Positions 33,787 to 44,679 of a stretch of 64,000 nt of DNA are shown here, one piece after another. The stretch is from Leishmania infantum JPCM5 (Eukaryota; Euglenozoa; Kinetoplastea; Trypanosomatida; Trypanosomatidae): assembly GCF_000002875.2 (NCBI RefSeq), contig NC_009418.2, forward strand, positions 252,829 to 316,828. Reading direction: 5' to 3'. Within the stretch, counting starts at the first letter, position 1, and every line of letters begins with the position of its first letter. The notes under the pieces are model-generated. The model did no database searches. It was given only the letters and a program-made list of their open reading frames with translations, and was not told where the DNA came from. The position numbers and the translations under genes were made by a program.

Positions 33787-36700
33787 ATGGGAAAGGCGCC
33801 TGCCATGCCAAGCAGTACCTTGACGGGCGCTGAAGTCAGAGCATCGCGGAGTCGCGCCACCTTTCTCGTGCATGGTGTGCTGCGGCGTATCCCGGGATAC
33901 GCCTTCTTTCTGATTCACCTGTGCTTTGTTCACATTCTGTGGGGGCAACTGGTGGACCAATTCTTCAACGCGACGATCACTTTCACGAGTGCCAACGTCA
34001 CCAAAACCGACCTGGCCAAGGAGGCATTCATTCGTGTATGCAACAGAATTTGTCGGTCTGTAGACCAGACACTGCTGCATGGACTAGTGGATGTATTGAA
34101 GACGAAGGGCGGCACGGGAGTGACAGGCGCGCTTGCGGCGTCACGAGAAATTCTTGCCTTTTTGTGGAAGTCTCCGTCTAGCATGGTGCTCTTCTTCGGG
34201 CTTGCATTCATCTGTCTCAACAGTGTACTCGCTGCGTTGCGGCTCTTCACCGGTTTCCTCAGCAGCCTCACAGCGCTGTGTAGAAGTCGACGGCAGCTGG
34301 AGCGGAGTGGCTCGCGGAAGCCAGTGCCACTGCACATCACCGTGCGGTATGGCAACGGGTATGACAGCATGCTTCGTTTCGCTCTGGCTGCTGTCGAGCT
34401 GGCCTGGTTCATGAGCTACCCTGTGTTGAACTCGACAGAAGCCACGAAGAGCGCTGCGGACAAGACGCGCCGCGTGCCTGGGGCAACGGAGCCGACGTAT
34501 GCTTCTCTGCGTCAACTGCAGGTGCGTCATCAAGCCATCGCCAGCTTTCAAATCGAGGCCTCGCTGCTTCTCCCTCCGCAGCTGTTCGACTCAACAGCCG
34601 ACGCCATCGCCGCTGGCGCATTTGTGATCATATTCGTGAAGGTGGTACTGGGAGTTGTAGTAGCGCTGGATGCGCAACGCCTCTTTCACGCGCTTGTCGG
34701 GGTGCGGCCCCTTTTCATACCCAACGGGTGGGAGCGGTGTCCCGTATGCGGCGCTCTCTGGAAGCGGTCCCGCAAGGCCACCAACGCGGTTCACCTGTGC
34801 CCCAATATTTTCACTGCCACACCGTTGCTCTCAGGCTGCTCTCCTGGCATGACAGCGTCGGACACGGAGGAGGAGGAGGAAGACATGCGAGGGCAGGTGC
34901 TGGGCACGGTAAGGCGTGGCGTGGGTGACCGCAGGCGCGTTGGCCCCCCAACGGAAGCAGCCCATCGCCCCGGCGACGCCTTTCCCAACCCGAACACAGC
35001 CTCGTTTGCCTCGTTGGTGACGGACAGCTGGCTCAGCCCTCTCATGAACTTCACTCTGCTCTCCCCCCTCAACACCTTCTCGCCTCCGCCCTTGTCCTCC
35101 ATCACCGATGACGGACGTGGTCATTGGCGCGCACTGCTGCGTGTAGTGGACCGACTGCCGCGACTTCCACGCTCTCTTCGCACGCGAGACACTATCGACG
35201 AGCCAGCGTGGACGCTGTGGCAGCGCCGACACGAGCCTGCTGCTCGCGGAGAGGTTAGGTGGTTGGAGCGCAGTTTTATGGCCATCACAGAACCTATCCG
35301 CCGCGTCCTGTTGCATGCCTTCGCAGTCTTCTTCCTCCCTCCCTCCGCGCGCGGAGCGGACACCCGACATGGCGAATGGGGTCCTGTCCGGAGTGGCTCG
35401 TCGCTCTTTCGCGTGTTTCTGCGCCACCCCAGCGGCCGTCAGTTTGTGCTCGTCTGTGTCCCGCTGAAGCTGACGCAAGACCTGCTGTCGCTGCTGGCCC
35501 CGCGAGTCGTGAAGTCGCTGGTGGCCTTTCTGAAGGAGGTGAGCACATCGAACATCAGCGTACGTCAGAACTACCTCGGCCGCGGCCTCCTGATTTGCCT
35601 GAGTCTCATTCTAGTCGTGTCGCTTCAAGCTCTCTTTTTCCAGCTGTACCTGACCCACCTGTATGCCTCCTGCCTCAAGTCCGCCTCTGCATTGAAGACG
35701 TTGTTGCTGCGGCAATCTCTGGCAACGCCATTGGCGTACACCGGTGGAGGCAGGGGCGGTGGCGGCAAGAGGGCCCCCATGTCACCGTCGGCATCCGACA
35801 TCCCGCATTCCCCCACTCGCCCGAGTGAGAAGAACGACGGGAGAGTAAAAGATGCGCTGTCCTTGTCAACGGCAATACCAACAGCTGAGGAAGTGACCAC
35901 CACCGCTACGCTATCACGCGAAGGCGAAGTCATGTCGCTTCTCACCGTCGACATCACCAACTGCGCCGACTGCCTCATCTTCTTGCACAACGTGTGGGGC
36001 CACCCCTTTGTGATCATATCATCCTTGATGAGTATGTACACATACGTCGGGCTCTTCTCTACGCTCGCTACGTTTGCCGCTCTCATCGCGCTGATTCCCC
36101 TGAACCGTAGCAGTGCCGCCCGCGTGCGCACAGCGCAGCAGCAAGCCAAGAACAATGAGTCTCGCCTCAGCGATCTCACCGCTGCCCTCTCGTCAATGCG
36201 CACAGTGAAGTCCATGGCACTGGAAGAGTGCCTCGTTGGGCGTGTGGAGGAAGCCCGCGTGAGAGAGAGTGATGGAACGAAGCTCGTTGGACAAGCAGAG
36301 AGCGTCGCTGCGGCGCAAACGGAGGTGACAACGTTGCTGGTCGCGCTCGTGTGCTGCGGGTCGTACCTTCTCACTGGTGGCGTCATGGAGGCGGCGGTGT
36401 TGGTGCCGACGATGGCGGCGCTGCAGGTGATGCGGTTCCCTGTCTGGACGCTGCCGCACCTCTACTCGCAAGTTTCTCGCGGCTACACCTCGATGCTACG
36501 CATCGAACGCTTTCTCTCCGAGCTCGAAGCCGGCGAGAACGCCAGCACCGCCTACGTGGAGCATCGCCTACGTCAGCAAAACGGCGAGGGTGCGGCGAGA
36601 GACGTACAGCCGTCGGTCGCCGTAGCTGTGAGGGCGGGCGAAGTGCGATGTGAGCGTGGCACATTCGCATGGAACACGCAGGCAGCCGTGGCAGATCAAA

Positions 36701-39700
36701 TCGCATTCGACAACGCGCTCTCCTGCAACTCCCCGAAAGGGTCGCGCGGCTATACCCGTTCACCGAACGCTGCGTCCAAAGAAAGTGACAGGAGAGGGGA
36801 AGAGGATGCCCCTTCAAGTTCTATGCTCAGCGCATATAGTAGTCCGCGGGAGAGCGGCTCTCGCGCGGTCGTTCTACACGGCATCACCCTCAACATCTTT
36901 CCCGGTGAGTTTGTCATGGTGCATGGTCCCACAGGGTGCGGGAAAAGCGCCCTGCTACTTTCCATGCTGGGAGAGCTGTACGTCATGCCGAATGGCAGTC
37001 ATGCCACGAGCACGAGAAGCACAACAGTAGCGTCATCGGAGACAAGGGCTTCGTCCGATAGTCAGGGATTTCAGGTGGGCGGCCGTGTGGTGTACTGTGC
37101 CGAGGTGCCGTGGTTGCGCCAGGGGACTATGCGAGAGAACATTCGCCTCGTCTCCGACGACGTCCCCGAGAGCGCGACGGAGAGAGAGTGGTACAATCGG
37201 GTGCTCGAAGCCTGCGCCCTCAAGAATGACATCAAGGCGCTGGCAAAGGGTGATCGCACCATGGTGGGTGAGGGTGGCTCGAAGTTGTCGGGGGGACAGC
37301 GCGCGAGAGTGGCGCTAGCGCGTGCTGTGTACCGCTACAGCGAGACGGACGTGTTCATCTTTGATGATGTGCTCTCCGCACTCGATGTTGAGGTGCAGAA
37401 ACACATCATTGCGAACCTGTTCCATGGACTCCTGTGCGCTGGCGCAGGATCCTCCTCCGCCGCGCAGCGCCGCACAAAAACTGTTGTGCTCGCCACACAC
37501 GCTGCAGTGAGTCTGCTGATGCCAGATCGCGTGCTCCATCTGTGGCCAGATGGCACACTGCACGAGGACATGACCCACCAGGCGCCGACGGAGGACCAAG
37601 TGCATCAGCAGAAGAGCGCGTGGCGCAACGCGACGGCAGCGGCGGCGACAAAAGAGCAACGACGGTCTATTCAATACCAGGCTGCTGGCGCTGCGGCGGC
37701 GGATTTGTCGACGCGCCAGAACGATTCCACTTTTCCTCCGTCCACAAAGTCGAAGCCGGTGGCAGAAACATCACCCAAGTCGTCATCGGCGCCATCCGTG
37801 CGACCGCCTGCGACCGGCATCGATTCCCTTCTCCCACGCGCCGCGGATCTGCGCCGGCTCTTCATCGAGTACATTGGCGGCGGGCGGCTCCTGTGGTTCT
37901 TTGTGCTCAGTGTGTCCATGCAGCTTTTCCGGACGCTGATGGACAACTGGCTGGGTGTGTACATTTCCCTCTACGATAAGCGCAATGCAGCCTACGAGAC
38001 CATTTTGCGCAGTACCAAGTCCCAGCGAGCGCGCAAGTTCATGCTCGACATGCTGTCTCTTGTCGTCCTGCGAGGCGACAAGGCTACGCCGGCGCCACCA
38101 CCGCCACCGGTGGTCCCCGTCTTCACCATCTTTGGTGTTCCTGTTGTGTGGCGCAACCCTTTTGTGCTGGACACTGTTGTCGCGCAGTTCCTCGGAACGT
38201 ACGCCTTCATCGGCTTAAGTGCCGCGCTGCTGTCGATGATCCGCACCGACTACTTTTTCCGCTCGTATCAGCGCATGGCCGACGCGCTGCAGCTGCACGC
38301 AGTGCGCAAGTTGTTCAAGGCCCCGGTCTCCTACTTCGACCGCATTCCATCCAGTCGGCTCTTGCAGATTCTCAGTCGCGATCAGGAAGTGGTAGATCGC
38401 GCCCTTGGCGAGTCGGTTCAGCTCATCTTTCTAACAATTCTCCAGCTCTTCGGCATGGTGTGCTTCAACGCTATCCACTTCGGCCCTTTCATCGCTGTGC
38501 TTCCGATATCCGCGCTTCTCTTCTACCATCTGACAGTTCGCTTTCTATCCTTCACCAAGCAAGTTCGCGCGCTGGAAGGTGTGCTGCAGAGTCGATCAGT
38601 TGCCGTCATGAAGGATGCTGTGAACGGGGCAATCACGATTCGAGCCTTCGGTTCGGTACTGCAGAACCAGCTTGTGCAGGAGATGAACGAGGCACTCGAC
38701 GCTGTTCACGTCGCCGCCAACGCCGGCCTTACCGCGGATCGCTGGGTTGCCCTGCGGCTGGAGTTTGTCGCCCTTGCCTTGACTTCAGCGCTCGCACTCC
38801 TTTCCGTTCTGACGGTGTGTCTGTCGGCGACGACGTCCGCCGGCAGCGCGGCGTTTGCCGGACTGGGCATCATTTCCAGCATGACCGCGTCGCGCTCCCT
38901 GTCGATGCTGTGCCGGCGCTTCGGCATGTTTCAGAACCAGTTCGTTAGCGCTGAGCAGCTTCTGCGCCTCGAGGAAGAGATACCAGAGGAGGATACACCA
39001 GCAGCCGCAGAGGGTTGCAGCGATGATGAGTCCTCGGCGTCGGAGCAGCGCGCCGCCACGGAACCGGACACGTGCCTGCTGCTCGATGTACGCCACCTGT
39101 GTGCGAAATACCAGCCACAACTTCCGTGGGTGCTGTCGGACATCTGTTTCACGCTGCGCCCGGGCGAGTGTGTGGGCCTGATTGGCCGTACAGGCAACGG
39201 CAAGTCGTCCCTCTTCAACGCCTTGCTTGGGCTCATGGATGTCGTGGAGGGTGAAATCCGTATTCCTGGAGCACTTTTTTCTTCCTCGCCAAAGCCAAAG
39301 GCACGACAACTCAACGCGATCCATCTCCCGCAGCATGAGCTTCGCAAGAACTACTTCCAGCTGGTCTCTCAGGAACCGCTTCTCCTGCAAGGCACATGTC
39401 GCAGCAATCTCATACTCGGCCTCGATGACGGCAGTGCCGCGTCTCGGGAGGCATCTGGTGAGCCGCGGGTCACAGTTGACGCGGAGGCGCTCGACGTGCG
39501 TCTGAGCGCGGTTCTGCGGAAGGTGGCTCTCGATGAACTTCTCGAGCCGTCGTACGCCGTGCCAGCCCCGGGACAGCCAGCCGTAACTGGCAGCGACGGT
39601 GAGGTTGCGTCATCAGCAACCCGCGACGCGGCGGAGTCCGCCTCTGACTCTACCGCATCGCCAACCTCTACCGTCGACGTCGCCACCCGCGCGCTGGACC

Positions 39701-40056
39701 ACGTCGTCACCGCTGGTGGATCAAACCTTTCCGCCGGACAACGCCAACTGTTGTGCCTCGCCCGCGCTATCCTGCACCGGCCACACGTGGTTTTACTGGA
39801 CGAAGTTAGCTCACGGGTGGACCGACGCACGGATGACCTGATCCAACGAGTCATCAAAGAAGAGATGCTATGCCGCGGTGGTAAGGACAACGGCGACAGC
39901 AGCGCCGTGAAAAGCGGCGTCCTTCTCATTGCACACCGCCTGGAGACTATCATGTCCCTGTGCGATAGCGTCATCGTCATAGAGAAGGGCAGGTGTGTCG
40001 CGCACTTGTCAAAAGAGGAGGTCAACTGTTTGGAGGACTTGGAGTCGTACCTCTGA
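33787..40056 (+). CDS. ABC transporter, subfamily C (MRP-like), 2089 aa
   Basis: A full ABCC-type exporter of organic anions or conjugates; Leishmania relatives are linked to thiol-metal and drug handling, but this substrate is unknown. N-terminal membrane segments at about 35-54, 130-153, 194-214 and 276-296 form a TMD0-like part. TMD1 is about 538-898. NBD1 has Walker A GPTGCGKS (1047-1054), LSGGQ (1167), Walker B VFIFDDVLSALD (1189-1200) and His1238. TMD2 is about 1357-1722. NBD2 has GRTGNGKS (1800-1807), LSAGQ (1981), VVLLDEVSSRVD (2001-2012) and His2050. NBD1 has Asp where the catalytic Glu would be, as usual in ABCC, so NBD2 is the likely hydrolytic site. It is longer than the usual ~1500 aa because of TMD0 and Ser/Ala-rich inserts. 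CPVC at 318-321 with HLC at 336-338 resembles a metal site. ATG 33787 is the first ATG; the frame upstream opens only with GTG. Last plus-strand gene before the convergence. Possibly ABCC9, unconfirmed. Confidence 0.93.
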   Translation: MGKAPAMPSSTLTGAEVRASRSRATFLVHGVLRRIPGYAFFLIHLCFVHILWGQLVDQFFNATITFTSANVTKTDLAKEAFIRVCNRICRSVDQTLLHGLVDVLKTKGGTGVTGALAASREILAFLWKSPSSMVLFFGLAFICLNSVLAALRLFTGFLSSLTALCRSRRQLERSGSRKPVPLHITVRYGNGYDSMLRFALAAVELAWFMSYPVLNSTEATKSAADKTRRVPGATEPTYASLRQLQVRHQAIASFQIEASLLLPPQLFDSTADAIAAGAFVIIFVKVVLGVVVALDAQRLFHALVGVRPLFIPNGWERCPVCGALWKRSRKATNAVHLCPNIFTATPLLSGCSPGMTASDTEEEEEDMRGQVLGTVRRGVGDRRRVGPPTEAAHRPGDAFPNPNTASFASLVTDSWLSPLMNFTLLSPLNTFSPPPLSSITDDGRGHWRALLRVVDRLPRLPRSLRTRDTIDEPAWTLWQRRHEPAARGEVRWLERSFMAITEPIRRVLLHAFAVFFLPPSARGADTRHGEWGPVRSGSSLFRVFLRHPSGRQFVLVCVPLKLTQDLLSLLAPRVVKSLVAFLKEVSTSNISVRQNYLGRGLLICLSLILVVSLQALFFQLYLTHLYASCLKSASALKTLLLRQSLATPLAYTGGGRGGGGKRAPMSPSASDIPHSPTRPSEKNDGRVKDALSLSTAIPTAEEVTTTATLSREGEVMSLLTVDITNCADCLIFLHNVWGHPFVIISSLMSMYTYVGLFSTLATFAALIALIPLNRSSAARVRTAQQQAKNNESRLSDLTAALSSMRTVKSMALEECLVGRVEEARVRESDGTKLVGQAESVAAAQTEVTTLLVALVCCGSYLLTGGVMEAAVLVPTMAALQVMRFPVWTLPHLYSQVSRGYTSMLRIERFLSELEAGENASTAYVEHRLRQQNGEGAARDVQPSVAVAVRAGEVRCERGTFAWNTQAAVADQIAFDNALSCNSPKGSRGYTRSPNAASKESDRRGEEDAPSSSMLSAYSSPRESGSRAVVLHGITLNIFPGEFVMVHGPTGCGKSALLLSMLGELYVMPNGSHATSTRSTTVASSETRASSDSQGFQVGGRVVYCAEVPWLRQGTMRENIRLVSDDVPESATEREWYNRVLEACALKNDIKALAKGDRTMVGEGGSKLSGGQRARVALARAVYRYSETDVFIFDDVLSALDVEVQKHIIANLFHGLLCAGAGSSSAAQRRTKTVVLATHAAVSLLMPDRVLHLWPDGTLHEDMTHQAPTEDQVHQQKSAWRNATAAAATKEQRRSIQYQAAGAAAADLSTRQNDSTFPPSTKSKPVAETSPKSSSAPSVRPPATGIDSLLPRAADLRRLFIEYIGGGRLLWFFVLSVSMQLFRTLMDNWLGVYISLYDKRNAAYETILRSTKSQRARKFMLDMLSLVVLRGDKATPAPPPPPVVPVFTIFGVPVVWRNPFVLDTVVAQFLGTYAFIGLSAALLSMIRTDYFFRSYQRMADALQLHAVRKLFKAPVSYFDRIPSSRLLQILSRDQEVVDRALGESVQLIFLTILQLFGMVCFNAIHFGPFIAVLPISALLFYHLTVRFLSFTKQVRALEGVLQSRSVAVMKDAVNGAITIRAFGSVLQNQLVQEMNEALDAVHVAANAGLTADRWVALRLEFVALALTSALALLSVLTVCLSATTSAGSAAFAGLGIISSMTASRSLSMLCRRFGMFQNQFVSAEQLLRLEEEIPEEDTPAAAEGCSDDESSASEQRAATEPDTCLLLDVRHLCAKYQPQLPWVLSDICFTLRPGECVGLIGRTGNGKSSLFNALLGLMDVVEGEIRIPGALFSSSPKPKARQLNAIHLPQHELRKNYFQLVSQEPLLLQGTCRSNLILGLDDGSAASREASGEPRVTVDAEALDVRLSAVLRKVALDELLEPSYAVPAPGQPAVTGSDGEVASSATRDAAESASDSTASPTSTVDVATRALDHVVTAGGSNLSAGQRQLLCLARAILHRPHVVLLDEVSSRVDRRTDDLIQRVIKEEMLCRGGKDNGDSSAVKSGVLLIAHRLETIMSLCDSVIVIEKGRCVAHLSKEEVNCLEDLESYL

Positions 40057-43000
40057 GTCGCACACTGGGTCCTGGGTGATGGGCCGCTTGTGGATATCTT
40101 TGTGTGAAACGGGAACAAGGACTGAGTGATTTGCTCTTGCTGGGTTTGAAACCGCAACTTGAGGTTGGCAGAACCGGCTGCCGCGTACCTGCACAGTGTC
40201 CCCCCACCAGAGCACACCAATTAGCGCCATGTCAGCTGTTTTGTCCTTTACCGCCTGGGAACGCCGTTGGCACATTTACTCGCCTGAAATTGCCCAGTCG
40301 TCCTTAACTCGGGGCGGGAGGCCGACACTCCAAATGACCTTGGCCCGCGTGCCCCTTGCGGCTCACCCTCGCCCTCCAAAGCCCACCCCCCCTTTCTTGC
40401 CCCGCCGCCAGCATCCGCGGGGGCGCCGCCAAAGGGCCCCCGCCCCCAACGCTACGCCAGCAGGAACACACCGCGGCGCCAGCAAGACGCGCCACCGCCG
40501 CCGGCAGCCGCCCGACCACCCCCCCCCAGCACAGACCTGGCCCCACCAGGCGCTTTTAACGAAGGCGCCACCCCGGAGGCGCGCGGAGGGCAAAACGGAC
40601 ACCACCAGAACGAAAGGCCCGGAAACAACCCCCGCGCCGAAGCCCCAAAAAGCACAACCGACCACACCAAAGCAACCAGGGAAAAGGCATACCTGATAGA
40701 GAACCAAAGCAACCCCACCGCGCTTACCCCTTGCAGAACCAACGACGCAAACCCCACCCGCCGCGCCCCAGGAAACAACTTTGCGAAGAGCCTTTCCCCC
40801 CGCGCAACCGCACCAACGAAGGTTTGGCGGAGACAAGCCCCTTCGCACAAACCTCCCCCCGTACGCCTTTGGGTGTCAACGCGCGAAATAAGCTTTTTTT
40901 TGCCTTTCTCGCTTAACAAACTAAGTTTTGACAAAAGGGAAGTGAAAACACAGCCCCACACACCATTTGCCCCACCGACGTGGCTGAAGTAGGAAGCCGC
41001 AACTTCGCACCCATTTATCTGCCAAAACCCCGCGCCACCGCCAACCCTTTGCGGCAAACCTCGCGCCCCACCAGACCCCGCATGACCGTGGGAGCCCGGT
41101 CGCTTGGGCCCCCCACACCCTGCCGGGGGATCCCCCGAGCACACACGAAAAACGCGCGGCCCGACGAGAAAGCGCCCGCCAGAGGGCCGCGCCGCGCCGC
41201 GCAGGCCCCAACCCCCAAACACACAGGACCCCGAACCCAACCCGCAACAGCCACCCGGCCGGGCGCCCCAACGAGGGGACCAACAGCCCCCACGCAAGGA
41301 ACGGCCGCCGGCCCGGCATAGGGAAAGCCCCCCCGCACCGCCCCAAGCCCCCGAAACCGCGAGCGCCTGGCATGCTGACGAAACGGCGGGCGAAGCCCAA
41401 AAGCCCAACAGCTAACCCACAGGAGCATGATTTTCGACCGCCGGCACCCCCTCCCCCCCAAAGCCACCGAGAGCAGAAACCACAACGACGACCCTGGTTT
41501 AGAACAAAGCCGCAACACATAAGCGGAATTTGCGGTCTGCTGGCGCGTGGTTTCCCTGGAAAGGCGTGCAGCCCACAGCCCCGGCAAGGGCCAAGACACC
41601 CCAAGCAGCCCCCCCCCCCCCGGAAGGCAGGAAACGAAGAAAGACCCCCAGCCGCAAAGGGCCAGACGCCTGGGCAACCATTCGGGGGGGGGGGCGTTTT
41701 CCGGCCGTGGTTCCCGCCAAGGCCCTCGGCACCACGGGGGCCCCCGATTCATGAAAAAAGACCGTTCGCCCCACGCGCTTTAGCTGCCCCGAAAAAGCCC
41801 ATAAACACCAGGGGGCCCCGGGATTTTCAAGAAAAAAACAAGCTTCGCCAAACGCCGTAGCCAGGCCCACGAAAAGGCCCACCCAGCAACGCCCCGCTTA
41901 CAAAAGCCCACCACCCCCCACCCCGCAAAAAAGAAGCCAAAAAGGAAAACGAATTTTATCCCCAAACCAGCAAAATTATCGCGTGCAAAACCAAGAACCC
42001 TGGGAATATCATGGGGTCACCCCAAAACCGGCAAAATGCCTTCACACCGGGGAAAAAGTGAAAGCCGCCCACGACCACACCCTTTCAAGATCCATTACCC
42101 GGCAAAAAACGCGCTTGGGTCCGAAAAACCTGTGTTTTGTCGTCCTTGGAAAACCTTTTCGCCCCTTGAAATTTTCCGCCCACCCCCGTGCGCCACTGGA
42201 AAGACTTCTTTAAACACAGCCACCGCCCCCAAACATGGAAAAAAAAACAAGTGGGCGCGGCATCGCGCTGTGTATCTGCCACTGGTGCTGCTTCAAAGCA
42301 CCTTTTTTCCCGCCGACCACGGTCTGCTTAATGCGCCGTGAGGGCCGTGCGTGTAAGAAGCATCGGGGTGGGGGCCGTTTCGGGCCGCGCATGCTGGCGT
42401 CGAAGATCTTGGTGTATTTGCGTTCGGCCGGGGGGTCGCCGTTGGCGGCGCGGCCGCCCGGGTTTCCTTGCTTCCAAAGCCGCCGTTCTTTTTCACCCGC
42501 CGCCGTGCAGACAGCTTGTGGGGGCCCTCCGCAGAAAAGCGGCCCCGCTGCGCGGGGCCAAACCCCACGAGAAGGCGAAAACACGCGAAGGCCGCCCTCT
42601 AAAAAAAGACCGCAGAACAAAGGAAACGGCAGAAAGAGGAACCCGCATGCAAGAGGCTGCCGCTTTCCGGGTCAGTTTTTTTAAAAGAAACGCTTCGCAG
42701 GCCAGCACAGGGCCAGGCCGCCTTTAAGTTTTCCTTTTCGTTGCTTTTTTTTGTGGCGCTTCCTTTTTTCCGAACCAGCATGGTTTTGACTTTCTGTAGC
42801 GTTTCTTTTAAAATCGTCGGTGTAGCCGCGAGAAGGGGGATAAACCACAGCACACGCACCGCGCATGTTCACACCAAAATAACTTTTCCTTCTCGCCAGA
42901 TATTTTCCAGACAAAAGGGGGGCTGTTTTCCGAAAATCATTTATAAAAACGGGTTTTTCTTTTTCTGAATTATTTGCCCGCGGGTTTCGCTGTTTATTCT

Positions 43001-44679
43001 TCCTCCGCCGCGCATTTTGAAAGGGTTTGGCGCGCTTTGCATGTGCAAAAAAAAAAACCTGCCCTCAAAAAGCTTTCGGGGACCAAAATCTGTGCGTCTG
43101 GCAAAAGCGTGCATCGGGGATTTGCGCGGGGGGCGTTTTTGACAAACGCGGGGTGTGGGGGGAGGCAAAGCGTTTCGGCATAGGGGGTGGAGGCCTTTTC
43201 CGGAGGAAGGGTTTGGGGTTTTCAGCCTGAAATATTTTGATGTTGTGCCCCAGGGTGATCGATAGGATGTTTTCGCTTGAAACAAGCATGTCTGTTTACC
43301 CTTTGGTGTTTCTGCTGTTTTGGAGGCTCGAAAATGGCAAAATTCTCTTGGTGTTTTTCCGGCTTTCTCCGTCTGGTTTTTTTTGGGGGCCGGTCGCAAA
43401 CAAAGCACCCAGCGCGTCGGTTTTCCGAAGACAGAAAACAGGGGGGGGGGGCTTTTTTAAGCGACCAGGGGAAGATGGGGCGCGCGAAGCCTTGTTTCAT
43501 CCGGGTGTCGGTAAAGGAAAGTGTTTTTTTTTTTTAATGTTTGCTAATGTGTCTTTTTCGATTCTCCCCTAAGCTTCGTTTGGTATTCCTTTCAATTGCT
43601 GTTTTTTTTTCTTTGGAAAGCCTCGGTCGCGGCACGCCCGTTTCCATGGAAAAATAGTCGGTAGCGGGATGTGTGGCGCATTTCTTGTTTTTGCATTTTT
43701 CGTCGGGGGGGGGGGGTTGGCGATGCCCTTGCGGCGCCTGGGGGGTGTCGGGGCTGTTCTTTTCGCTTGTCTTTCTGGCCTGGCGCGGCTCATGGGGGCT
43801 GGGGGTGCGCGTGTGGTGGTGCCGGCCCCGAGGGGTCTGCCGAAGCAAAGGCCAGGCGGGGTGGGCGGCTATGCGGCTTCTCGTTTTGTGCTTGTCGACC
43901 CTTCGAAATCGGCAAGCACCCGCGTGGGTTTGTGCGCGCCTATGGCCTGTAAGGGGTGGCTTTGGCCGAGGGTCTATTTTCTTGGGCCTTTTTTTTTTCG
44001 GTGGCCCGGGGGCAGGGGGCGCGGGCTGCCCGCGGTTTTGGAAGGGCCAGGGGCCCGTACACCACCGGCCCCGTGGCGTTTTTCGGGCTGGTGGCGGTGG
44101 GGTTTTGCTGGGGGGAACGCCTTTGTGGCCTTCATATGGTTGGTGAATTTTCAACTTGGCTTCAACGTTTCCCATGCTACCCCCGCTGCCGGCTTGTGCG
44201 GTGTGGGGCGGGTGATGTTTGGGGCTGCCGCGGGGCCTGTCTGCCGTTGCTTTGCGCAATGTGTTGGTCCTCTGGCGGCGGGTCGGGCTTTTGTTTGGGG
44301 GGGGGGGTGTTTTGGCGGGTCGGCACGTTCAGCTTGCGGTTTAGGCCCCTTTCTCCCGGATCTGGGGCGCTTTCATTCCCTTCGTTTTTTGCCTGGCGCC
44401 GGCTTTCGTTTGGGGTGGGCGCGGTCGGCGTGGCGGGTGCCGGTTTCCCGTCCCGCGTTTTTTTTTGCTTGGTGGTGGGTGGGGGGGGGCCTGCGGGGCT
44501 GGCCAGCCTGCGGCGGGGGGCGGTGGGGTTTGGCGCAGGGGTGGGGTGGGTTGGTAGCCGGCTGAAGGGCGGAGGAGGGCGAGGCGCACCACGCAGAGGC
44601 ATCAAAGCCGCACGGGGGACGCCAAAAACGTTGCATTTCTTTTCAAGGTTTCGGTTTTGCATTCGGTGGGCCAACAGCA
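40057..44679. other. Convergent strand-switch region (predicted transcription termination zone)
   Basis: Genes to the left are on the plus strand and genes to the right on the minus strand, so the two polycistrons converge here. In Leishmania such junctions are where transcription ends, often marked by base J and sometimes by tRNA genes. I looked for tRNA B-box sequences and saw none. The first 260 bases look like an ordinary 3' UTR. From about 40320 to 44650 the composition is abnormal (next entry). Confidence 0.7.
40320..44650. other. Mirror-skewed low-quality or unusual sequence block
   Basis: From about 40380 to 41400 the plus strand is almost free of T and rich in C and A. From about 43680 to 44580 it is almost free of A and rich in G and T. 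Between them lie many homopolymer runs of 6-12 bases. Long ORFs without homology appear on the minus strand on the left and the plus strand on the right only because the skew removes stop codons. The pattern fits reads of poor quality from opposite directions with one base under-called, but a genuine strand asymmetry at a convergence point is not excluded. No genes are called. Confidence 0.6.

Noticed and set aside
35625..36386. 253-codon minus-strand ORF inside the ABC transporter gene
   Set aside because: Antisense to conserved transporter sequence; no motif.
40452..41752. Minus-strand ORFs of 227-318 codons rich in Gly, Arg, Cys and Trp
   Set aside because: Open only because the region nearly lacks T on plus (A on minus), which removes stop codons; no motifs and overlapping frames look equally open.
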